Part shown: positions 22,350-34,300 of the stretch, in pieces | How positions within the stretch are numbered: position 1 is the stretch's first letter | Layout of the letters: each line of letters opens with the position of its first letter | Assembly (NCBI GenBank): GCA_030533445.1 | Contig: CM060076.1 | Span: 3,662,501-3,726,500, forward strand | DNA from: Cyprinodon diabolis | Lineage: Eukaryota; Chordata; Actinopteri; Cyprinodontiformes; Cyprinodontidae | Direction: 5' to 3' | DNA: 64,000 nt | Program-made: the position numbers and the translations under genes | Notes under the pieces: model-generated | What the model was told of the DNA's origin: nothing | The model's input: only the letters and a program-made list of their open reading frames with translations | Databases searched by the model: none

Positions 22350-25300
22350 CTGGAAAACAAGGAGCAGAGTCTCTGTAAACCCCTTGGTTCTCATTTCTTC
22401 ATTAGAGGTACAAATTCATGTTATATGCCTAAACAAAAAAAGACCTAAACCCAGTGACCATGATAAAATAAGGCTAAAGAATCTAATACCCCATTTACAC
22501 TACCCTTGAAAAACCGTGCAGAGACCCGTCCGAGCTCAGTAACTGAGATAACTTATCGTGTGTAAATGGAAAGCAAACTGAACTGAACCGAGCTAGACAC
22601 AACCAAACTGAGCTAAGTGCAGACCAATTTCCAGAGGTGGGCTCGGCTCGGTTTTTCCCTGGCTCGGTTCTCTGATAATAAAAGTGCATGAGCAGAACGC
22701 GTCATCTCCTTCTGGCTGCACATCCCGATTCACACCCCATTCCAGTACTTAGTGGTAATGCCCCTCTGGAAGTTGCTTGCCAACCAACACAAAACAGAAG
22801 AAGAACAACTATAAACATCCACGAAAGGTTGCCGTCTTCACCTAAACCTCCGCAAACACCGAAGTACAGCAATAATAATCAAGCATAACTTTCTGAATGT
22901 GATGGGCGCCGCCATTTGGATTTGCTTGATTCCCTCCTTCTTCTTCTTGTGTTTATGGCGGTTGGCAAACAACTTTTGGTGCATTACCGCCACCAACTGC
23001 TTGATTTCATCTTTCAATACTGGCAGTAATACCGCAGATCGTCACTAGGAGGCGAGGAGTCGAGGGGAACCGAGATAGCGTGATGTGTAAACGGTCGTCA
23101 GAACCGAGCTCGGCCTGGTTAACTGATCCGAACTTGGACCGGTCTCGGCATGGATTGGTTTTTCAAGGGTAGTGTAAATGGGGTATAAGTTTACAAATGG
23201 TCAATTTTTGATCCTAAAGGGAACCCCAGCACCGTGAGAAACAAGCTGACATAAACAGACTTGGCGCCATCTACTGGCAGTATCACTGAACTACCAGAAC
23301 CCTAGAAGGTGGCTTTTAACGCAACTACTAAAACTTCCTAACAGTGTCAATCGTCCTGTAAAGCCGGGCATACACTGTACGATTTTTTTGCCCTTTTCGG
23401 GATGATTCTCCAGTCGTGCGAGAATTTTTCGATCTGGCTGACTTTCAGCCTCGTTGTGTAATATACATGGGGTAAAGGGGGGGCGATCAGCCTCTCACGA
23501 CCACCTCCCGATCAGGAATCGTAAGGTCGGGAGAAAATCAAACATGTCGGCCGTCGTAAGGTTGCATCAGAGCGTCGGGCCGCACAGTGCAAGAACCTGC
23601 GCCGTGAGCTGTGAAATTTTAAACCCTGCAGTTTCATCATACATTTTGAGCTACAGCTGCGTGCAATGATTGAAAATATCGCACAGTGTATCCCCGGCTT
23701 TATACCTCGAGTAAAACTACAAGCTCTGAGGATAGGACTTAAAAGCATTGCTAACACCAGTAGCACTATTAGCTAGAACATCAGCTAATGTGTCTATCAA
23801 CTTCACAGCGACATCAGAATTCTTCCTGAGCTTTAGCTCCAGATTCATTATACTCCAACATAAAGACAGTTTTCCTATTAGGATTCGGCCTGTATAACTC
23901 TTGGAATCAAAAATATCATGCTTTTTATCATTTGCTGGGAAGTTTAGCCTTATTGCTTGAGTTTAGTGAAACTTTAAAGTTTGACAAAAACCTTTTTTCA
24001 GGCTTGATAACTTCTAAAGGACCACAACCATCAACTTCCTTTAACAAGAATTACACAGAAGCCTGAATTTCCTCCAAACTAGCTGAGTCTAATATAGACT
24101 CAGACAGACTAAGAAACTAAGTTATACAAGTTTCTAGGATCTTTATTAATCTGTTATTACAACATTACAAAAATGGTTGATCTACTGGATACCAGAGCCA
24201 GAGGTTGAGATTGGTCAATATTCCCTAATACTGCTGGTTCCGGCGTTCTCCCTACCTGTTACACAGCTGAAAGACCGTCTCAGGTCGACCCTCCACCTCC
24301 GACCTGCAGTGAACCAGCTCCCACACACACGGATCCTCTGAGCCTGTAAACAAAACACACACATTCAACCGAGCGGTTCTGGTTACATGAACACAATGCG
24401 CCCGGCCGTTCACTGACCCGGGATGTTTGCCGGTCGGATATGAAGAGCCGAAACTGGGATTAACCAGCGGAACCTGAAGGGGTCTAGATCTGCTGAACGG
24501 GAGCTTGTCTGTTACAGAAAACAAATTACAGATGTGAAGGTTTTCTGCGTTTGGCTTAGAATAAAAACAACAAAATTACAGAATGAAAGGAGACCAACCA
24601 TCCTTTTCTTCAGCTTGTTCTCCCGATGGACCAGGATGACGGCTCGTTTGAACACTGAGGAAAACAGCAGAGGGGTTACTCTACAGCCGGAGCATTTAAA
24701 TGTGTGAAAGAGTTCTATTTATAGATAGTCTAAATGAAGGGATTCTGAACTCACCAAACAACGTTAGCTGAGGCTCCTTCCTCAGACGTCGCAGACATGA
24801 CATAGGGTTCAACCAGACCACTGAGGAGTGGACCAGAAACTCTCCCATGGAGATCTCCGTTACCTGTGGAGACAGAGAGGATGCTGTGATGGTTCACCTT
24901 CCAGGAGGTCTGATGGCTCCTTGAACACCGGACCTTTAGGCTGTGTACCTGTTTGTCAGCTCCACTCTGCTCTGCTACCAGCTGGTCAAACACACAGCCG
25001 TAATCCTCGTAGATCTTCTGCATCTCATTGATGTGGCTCGCTACCTTCTCCATCGCTTTCAGCGCCTCTGAATGGACAACAGAAGAAATACAGGTGATGA
25101 GAAGATGTGATTTTGACCTGTGTTACCTGCGAGGTGAGTCTGTTACCTGTGAGGGGTGTGTGTAAGTTATGAGGTGAGTGTGTGTTACTTGTGAGGTGTG
25201 TGTTACCTGTGAGGCTTGTGTGTTATTTGTGAGGGGTGTGTATTACCTCTGAGGTAAGTGTGTTACTTGCAATGTGTGTGTGTTACCTGTGAGGTTAGTC

Positions 25301-28300
25301 CGTTACCTGTGAGGTGTGTGTGTTACTTGTGAGGTGAGTGTGTTACCTGTGATGGGAGTATGTTTCATGCGAGGTAAGTGTGTTTCCTGCGAGGCGTGTG
25401 TTACCTGTGAGGTGAGTATGTTACCTGTGAGGTGAGTGTGTTTCATGTGAGGCAAGTGTATTGCTGGTGAGGTGAGTGTGTTACCTGTGAGGTGAGTGTG
25501 TTTCATGTGAGGCGAGTGTGTTTCATGTGAGGCAAGTGTGTTTCATGTGAGGCAAGTGTCTTGCTGGTGAGGTGAGTGTGTTACCTGTGAGGTGAGTGTT
25601 ATACATGTGAGGTGAGTGTGTTTCCTGCGAGGCGTGTGTTACCTGTAAAGTCAGTGTGTTACTTGTTAGGTGAGTGTGTTTCATGTGATGCGAGTGTGTT
25701 ACTGGTGAGGTGAGTGTGTTACTTGCAATGTGTGTGTGCTACCTGTGAGGTTAGTCCGTTACCTGTTAGGTGTGTGTGTTACTTGTGAGGGGAGTGTGTT
25801 TCATGGGAGGTGAGTGTGTTTCCTGTGAGACGTGTGTGTTAGCTGTGAGGTAAGTGTGTTTCATGCGAGGTGAGTGTGTTACCTGTGAGGCGAGTGTGTT
25901 ACTTGTCAGGTGAGTGAGTTACTTGTGAGGTAAATGTGTTTCCTGCGAGTCGTGTGTGTTACCTGTAAAGTCAGTGTGTTACCTGTGAGGCGAGTGTGTT
26001 ACTGGTGAGGTGAGTGTGATACCTTTGAGGCAAGTGTTTTTCATGTGAGGCGAGTGTGTTACTGGTGAGGTGAGTGTGTTACCTGTGAGGCGAGTGTGTT
26101 TCATGTGAGGCGAGTGTGTTTCATGTGAGGCGAGTGTGTTACTGGTGAGGTGAGTGTGTTACTGGTGAGGTGAGTGTGTTACCTGTGAGGCGAGTGTGTT
26201 TCATGTGAGGTGTGTGTTACCTGTGAGGCTTGTGTGTTATTTGTGAGGGGTGTGTATTACCTCTGAGGTAAGTGTGTTACTTGCAATGTGTGTGTGTTAC
26301 CTGTGAGGTTAGTCCGTTACCTGTGAGGTGTGTGTGTTACTTGTGAGGTGAGTGTGTTACCTGTGAGGGGAGTATGTTTCATGCGAGGTAAGAGTGTTTC
26401 CTGCGAGGCATGTGTTACCTGTGAGGTGAGTATGTTACCTGTGAGGTGAGTGTGTTTCATGTGAGGCAAGTGTGTTGCTGGTGAGGTGAGTGTGTTACCT
26501 GTGAGATGAGTGTGTTTCATGTGAGGCGAGTGTGTTTCATGTGAGGCAAGTGTGTTTCATGTGAGGCAAGTGTGTTGCTGGTGAGGTGAGTGTGTTACCT
26601 GTGAGGTGAGTGTGTTACCTGTGAGGTTAGTCCGTTACCTGTTAGGTGTGTGTGTTACTTGTGAGGGGAGTGTGTTTCATGGGAGGTGAGTGTGTTTCAT
26701 GCGAGGTGTGTGTGTTACCCGTGAGGCGAGTGTGTTACTTGTCAAGTGAGTGAGTTACTTGTGAGGTAAATGTGTTTCCTGCGAGGCGTGTGTGTTACCT
26801 GTAAAGTCAGTGTGTTACCTGTGAGGCGAGTGTGTTTCATGTGAGACGAGTTTGTTACTGGTGAGGTGAGTGTGATACCTTTGAGGCAAGTGTTTTTCAT
26901 GTGAGGCGAGTGTGTTACTGGTGAGGTGAGTGTGTTACCTGTGAGGCGAGTGTGTTTCATGTGAGGCGAGTGTGTTACTGGTGAGGTGAGTGTGTTACCT
27001 GTGAGGCGAGTGTGTTACTGGTGAGGTGAGTGTGTTACCTGTGAGGCGAGTGTGTTACTGGTGAGGTGAGTGTGTTACCTGTGAGGCGAGTGTGTTTCAT
27101 GTGAGGCGAGTGTGTTACTGGTGAGGTGAGTGTGTTACCTGTGAGGCGAGTGTGTTACTGGTGAGGTGAGTGTGTTACCTGTGAGGCGAGTGTGTTACTG
27201 GTGAGGTGAGTGTGTTACCTGTGAGGTGTGTGTGTTCGGGGCTCTCAGCATCAGTCAGGGACACCAGCTCTTTCAGCAGCAGTGGGTACTTCAGGACTCT
27301 CTGAACCGGTTTTATCAGGTATGACTCCAGGGAAGACGAGTGCTGATTGGTGGGATTCCTTGTTTCCAGGAAGTGCTTGAAGGCTGCATCTGTTTTGGCT
27401 GCATCCCAGAAGGATTTGTTAGATTTCTACATCTTTAATGTTTAAACAGATCAACTACCATTCTGACCCCCCCTCTGACTGTTATAATTGTATAAAATAA
27501 AAAAAGTGAATGTCTGGATGAGTGGAGGTCACCTCTTTCCAGAACTTTCTGGACTTTGATATGGTTGGCACAGAAGCCGCTGTACAGCTTAAAGTGGTCG
27601 GCGTAATAAAGGAAAGATCCACCCAATGAGAAGAGGAGCATCTAAACGACAGTAAATTAAACCCAAATGAAATTGATGAGATAAAAAGTTTGTTTTAAAT
27701 AAAAAATCAAGAAGGAAATCAAAACTTTTTTTCTAACCTTGAACTGTTCTGGAGTTTCCAAACTGCTGAGGTCTGGACAGGCAGCGATTCTTTCCTCCAG
27801 TGTTTGGAGAAAAACTCTCTGGAAGTCCAACATCTCTGGCAGGCTACCAAACAATGCCTCCATCTGTGGGAGAAACCAGACTTTCAGAATCAGAAGCAAA
27901 AGCTGACGCCTCACAAAACCTCTGATTGGTCAGTTCTCACCTCGTCTTTACTGAGGAAAGTCTCGCTCTGCAGCGGCGTCAAGTAGATGTCAAACAGGCA
28001 AACCAGATCCTGACAGCAAAACAAAAGTCAACAAGGAAACAAGAGTCACGTTCAAGTTGAACAATACATGAGTAACCATGACGATGACAAAAGTAAAGGT
28101 TAATGTCTTTGAATATGCAGAAATTTCTTAATGTCTTATGAATTAGTTTAGAAATTAATTGAAGTAAAAACGATACATAATTAATAAAAAAAAAAAACAA
28201 GTAACATGAGTAAAATTGTAATACGAAAAGAAATGTGTCAAACTGTGTTTAATTAATTACTAAAACCTAATTAACCTAAAATCCTGAGAACTCTACCAAA

Positions 28301-31300
28301 GGTTGGATTCCCACCTTGACGTAGGATTTCTCCGTGTCGAGCAGTTCCTGGATGACTTTCCGCAGGCGCTGACACACGCTGAGGTGGCCGGGGCTCGGTG
28401 GCTGCAGACTGCCCTCCCTGCTGTACGGGTTTTTGGGGACGTCGACGTCTGACCTTCTGCTCTCTGGGAAGGTCTGGTACAGAGAGAAGACCCGATCCGT
28501 GTTCTGGAGGAACAGAACGGAGGCAATATTACCAACTCCACCTGGAACCAGAACACTTCTTCCTGCCCATTCTAGTTCTGCTTCTGTTCAAACCAGCATG
28601 GCTGCTGGTCGCAATGGCTCTGCGCTGAGCAGAGAAAAAACGTTTGAACCAGAACCAACCGGCGGCAGAGTTAGGATCTAAATCCAACTGCTGATTCATG
28701 CATCACACTGCAAACATATTTTAATCTAAATAAGTCATTTTTTCTTAAATTAAGTGCATTTATCCTTGAATTGAGAAATAAGAAAATAAGAAAAAAACTG
28801 TTGCATTGTCTTATTTCAAGTGCATATGATCTAATTAGGGCTGGACAGTCAGTAGCACTGCTGCCCTGGAGCAAGAAGGTTATGGGTTTGATTCCCAGCC
28901 AGGGGACTTTCTTCATGGAGTTTGCATGTTCTTCCTCTATATGTGCGGCTTCCCTCCAGCTTCCTCCCACAGTCCAAAAAACATGACTGTTAGGTTATTT
29001 GGCTTCTCTAAATTCTCCTTAGAAGTGAGTGTGTGAGTGAACGTCCTATTTGTCTTTGTGTTGCTGTTGTCGTCTCGCTCGTAGAGATAAGAGTAAAAAT
29101 ACTAATTTCATTGGCAAATGATCTTATTTATCTGCTAAAATTAAGGGTGATTAAAATTTATTGAAGAAATTTACTTATTTCTGTTTCATTTTTGCGGTGC
29201 AGAATCCTCTTAAACTGAACCACATGCATTTACCCTTAATTTGAGTAGGTAAGTGAGATAATTTGCCAATGGAATGAATGCTTTTACTCTTAAAATAAGA
29301 TTTTTAGATAAAATGCACTTAAAATAAGACAATGCGAGTGTGTTTTCTTATTTTAAATCTAATTTGTCTTGTTCCATTGGCAAAATGGATCTTTTACCTC
29401 CTCAATCCAAGAAAAATTGCACTTATTTTAAGAAATAATGACTTATCTAGATTTAGATTTTTTCCAATGTAACTGGTCTGTGAGCAGATAACTGCAGAAA
29501 CAATCTAGAAATAGGTTAAGTTAAATTATGTGTATTAACCTTTAATATGAGTAGGTAATTGAGATAGTTTGCCAATGGAATGAGTATTTCTATTCTTCAA
29601 AAAGGTTAATTAGATAATATGCACTTGAAATAAGACAATGCAACTATTTTTTCTTATTTTAAATATATATTGTCTTGTTCCATTGGCAGCGTTTCCACTT
29701 ACCTCCTCAATTAAAAAAATGCACCTATTTTAAGAAAAAATTACTTGCAGTGCATACACTGCAAAAAAATGAAATCTAAGTTTATTTTTATTTAATAAAG
29801 AGCATTTCTTTCTTGAATTAAGCAGTGAAGTGATACACTTTGAAAATGGAATAAGGCTATTTACATCTAAAAGAAGAAAAAACAATTGCGTTGTCTTATT
29901 CCAAGTGGATATTATCTAATTATCTCATTTTAAGAGTAAAAATACTAATTCCATTGGCAAATCTTATTATTTACTTGCTTGAATTATGCTAAATACAAAA
30001 ATTTTAAGACATTTTACTCGTTTCTAGATCGTTTTTGCAGTGCATAACCCGGACTGTCAGTCGACCCCCCACACTGGAAAAATGATCTAGAAATAAGTAC
30101 AAATTTCTTAAATTCAGTGTATTTACCCTTAATTTGAGTAGGTAAATGAGTTTGGCAATGGAATGAGTATTTTCACTCTTAACATAAAGTAATTAGATAA
30201 TATGCTCTTAAAATAAGACAATGTAAATGAGTTTTCTTATTTTAGATGTAAATTGTCTTTTTCCTTTGGCAAAATGTCTGTTTTACTTCCTTAGAAGAGC
30301 AAATGCAATTATTTTGAGAAAAAATAACTTATCTAGATTTCATTTTTTCCAGTGCAGTCACCCTGCAGCCAGAGATTTCTTTTAATAACTAAGGACAGAC
30401 TAACTTCCAGGAAAGGAGCCTTCCTCGGATCAACCTGTGACTTATTGAGAAATTATGATTCTGGGTCTTAACTAAGAAATATTCCTTAATCTGGTGTCTA
30501 AGACCCGCAGCTCAGACAGGAAAAGTCAGAGGAAGGTCTCCGTCACACAGAAACAAAAATCAAACTAAACTTTAAACATAAACGAACATTAAAGGCTGAA
30601 GGAAAATCTCCTGAACAAACAACAGAGATGCTCAGAACAATGTAGATCTGTCTGGAACAAAAACCAGAGGTCGCTCATCTCACGCTGTCAGGGAAGCCAA
30701 ATGTGCTCAGAGAGTTTGATTTTACCCACAGATGATTTACAGTAAATAAAGAAAAGACATTAAATCAAATAATAAAGTTCTTTATGACTGGATTTCTGTG
30801 CTGAACAGATCCTAATTGCCCTGTTTTGGTATCATCTGGGCAGAGAATTTTCTCCCACAGTTTTGCTGTGGCCTTTTTTTCTCTCATCTTTCATCAAGGT
30901 CAGATGCATGAAGTTAGAACCATCAGCAAGTTGTATACTGAAGGTAAATTGTGTCAGTGGACTTCATTTAAGAGCATATTGTAAAGAGGAAACTGGACTT
31001 TGTTTCTGAGTTAGAAGACGTTTCCCACCCAGGAAGCTTTTTCAATTCAAATATCAGAAATAGCATTGAGTTCGAGGTTTCATACAGTAGCCCAACAAAG
31101 CCTTGTTTTTATTTAGAAAACATGCAAATTGAAACGGACGAACGGGTAAAATCCCTTTGGAATGGGGGTGGTTTAGCTTCTTTTGTTAGCCTGCAATGCC
31201 TCGTACCTGTCTATTTTAAAGGTGACATATCCGTCTCCTTGTTCTGAACCAAATGATATCAGATATTAACAAAATTGCCAGAGAATGTTTACTTTTTCCA

Positions 31301-34300
31301 CCTAACTAGGAGTTAATGTTGATGGAAGGTCACCAGTTAGATCTGCCAGAGGATCAACAGCAGAAACCCTTTGACACAAAGGGGGGCGGCGTCTCTCCCT
31401 GCTTTAAGGTGGCAATCAGTCCGATCTAAAGAGATCAACCAATCAAAGAGGTTCCATCATGTTTTACCAGCAGAGCGAAGCCGTCTGGAGGTCGTTGGCA
31501 GCCCAGACAGCAGGCTACCTCTTCCAGCAGCTCCACCAGTCTGCCTCCTTCGCCCTCCTCCAGGATATCTGCGTCCTCCTCCAGCGGCAGCACCCAGCAC
31601 AGAGCGCCCATGGTGAGGGTCAGGGGTCGCCTCCGGGGTCTGTTACTGCTGCTGGTAGCTGAGGAAGAGGAGGAGGTGTTCCATACATCCACCGGCTTCT
31701 AAAGGGGGATTAGTCTGCTCCAACTCCACAAACACTCCTGATGGCGTAAACCCAGATTACCAGGCTGGCCGCTGGTCATGTGACACATACTGGTGTGTGT
31801 GTGTGGGGGGGGGGGGGATGAATCAGGTAAGTTTAAAGAGCAAGAGAGGAAGGAGGCGGTTTATTCTCAGAGAGATGCTTCATTTTAGACAAGATGCTTT
31901 GAATATTTTGATGTCTGTGAGACGTTAACGCTCTGAATGACTAACCGGTTATTTTTACCTGTAATCTATTAGCGTCTTGATTTTAACTATGGGAATTAAT
32001 AGGATTTATTTTCTGAAGCCCGAGGCATTAAGTTGGGCTTCCTTCTATCACCCCTCCTGTTCAGGATTACTGGTTCTGGTTTGGAGACCAGAGGATTTCA
32101 TCCCTGCCTTCTGCAGATGAGATGGTTCTGCTGGTCTGAGGCCATGGTTCTGGTTCTGGGCCGGAAAAAAGGTGTTTGGAGGAGATTTCCAGCCTCAAAG
32201 GCAGGAGTTCAAGTATCCAGAATGGAGCGGGAGACTGACGTATGGATCAGAAAAAAGTCCAGTGGATTGTTTTTGTTTTGTTTTTGTTTTTTTTACTTTT
32301 TTGAAGAAACAAAGTACTGAAAAATGAACACAGTCAAATTCTAGTTCTGTTAATGAAACACAGGAAAGTTTTCCTTCTATTCTGATGGAGGCAAACCTGT
32401 GTTTTCTCTTTCTTTTCACGATCTAGAAACGTTCTTGAATCAAGTGTATTTACCCTTAATTTGAGTAGTTAAATAAGTTGACTTACCAATTGAATTAGTA
32501 CTTAACTCTTAAAATAAGATATCTAGATGCGTTTGAAATAAGACAATGCAATCCTTTTTCTTATTTCAAATGTAAATTGTTTTTTTCCTTATTTTAAGAA
32601 AAGATGATTTATCTAGATTTACATTTTTTGCAGTGCAGAGGTCTAAAAGTCTCATGTATCAAACACAATACGCTTGGCTTTAAAAGGTTAAAACATTAAA
32701 ACCACGTCCAACTGTCCTGTTAGAGTCGTCTGCAGCCCAGGACCCAAACTGTTCATGTCTCAGAGTCAAACTGAAGCTCACCTGCTCAGGTGATTCCTGC
32801 GTCTGCGAAGTTTCAGCACCAGCAGGGGGCGGGGCATCTGTGACACAATTAGGAAGATTATGGATCCGATTTTTCTGCATTTTGTTATTCTTAAAAAAAA
32901 TAAATAAAAAGAGCTCTGAATGGTGACATCACACAGGTAACAAAAACGATTACATTTTATCCATAAATTTGTTCAAATAAAATGAGCATTCATGATTGAA
33001 ATGACACTTTCTAGCAAATATGAGCAGCTAAGAAAGATTATACATCATCAGCATTTACCGTAGGTTATTTGATTTATTTCTGATTTCTCCTGTTTGACTT
33101 TACTGCTGGTTCTTCATTTGCACTGCAAAACTCTAGAAATAGGTAAAACATTTCTTAAATTGAGTGTTATTAACACTTAATTTGAGCAGGTAAATAAGAG
33201 GATTTGCCAATGGAAGGAGTATTTCTTCCACTAAAATAAGATAATTACATAATATGAACATGAAATAAGACAAAGCAATTTTTTCTTTCTTATTTTAAAT
33301 GTAAATTGTCTTGTTCCATTGGCAAAGTGTCTCACTAACCTCATTTCAAGAAAAAAATGCGCTTATTTTAATAAAAAACAATATTTTTATTTAGATTTCC
33401 ATTTTTGCAGTGTGGATCTGAGGTCCAGTTATCTAAATAAAAGTTTATTTTGAAGTTTTAATCTCTAATATGGGCTATTGCGGCTCATCCAACAGAGTTT
33501 GACCTCACTGTAATAATAATCTTATTAGTAGCTCTTGGATTGACTGGATTCTGTTCTGTTTAAGCGTGTTCTCTCTGCTGCCTTTAGGTGCCAGTATGAG
33601 ACTCTGCCTTGAATTTAAGGTTCTGATCCAGCTGCTGTGGTACCTGTGGTCCAGTTGTGCGGTTCGGTGGGAGCCGACTGTTTGACCCAAAGGTCTGTGG
33701 GGTCATTGGGGTCAGGCCAAACGACGGTGGGCTCCTCAAGGTCTGGTGGCTCGTCTCTGCTCAGCACCAGCTGGAGGTTCTGGTGTTTGAAGAGGGTTTG
33801 GAGGAGGTCCAGGTCCAGTCCAGAGACCACCGACCCGTTCACTGCCAGGACCTCGTCTCCGGCCTGGAGGCCTAATGGGACGTGGAAACAGACTTTTCTC
33901 ATTTAGAAATAAAGGAACAAAAGAAAAAATATTAAAATGACCTGGAAAAACTTTATGGATTTTTCCAATTTTACGATTTTCTTTATATTATTGGACGCAG
34001 CTCTTTTTTTTGTGAATATTTCAATGACTTACAGTGTTCAGAATTAAGAGCCCTTTTTTGGTTTAAGCTAATTTTATATCATAAATAAAGAACAACAAAA
34101 GAAATCAGTTGAAAACAATTAATTGTAGTTTGGCTTTGAATAAAGGAGCTCCTAAAAAGTAGATGAATGGATGGATGCTGGGATGGATGGCTAAATAAAT
34201 GATAAACTGATGGAATGTTTAAACAAATAAAGTCTGAAAAAAATCACTTATTTGTCTATTGTATCCTTTTTAAGCTATGATTAGAAAAATACTTGAATTG

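Noticed and set aside
25303..26960. Several [15 protein letters not shown] repeat proteins on minus
   Set aside because: Open frames produced by the 20-bp minisatellite; intronic, without independent start context.
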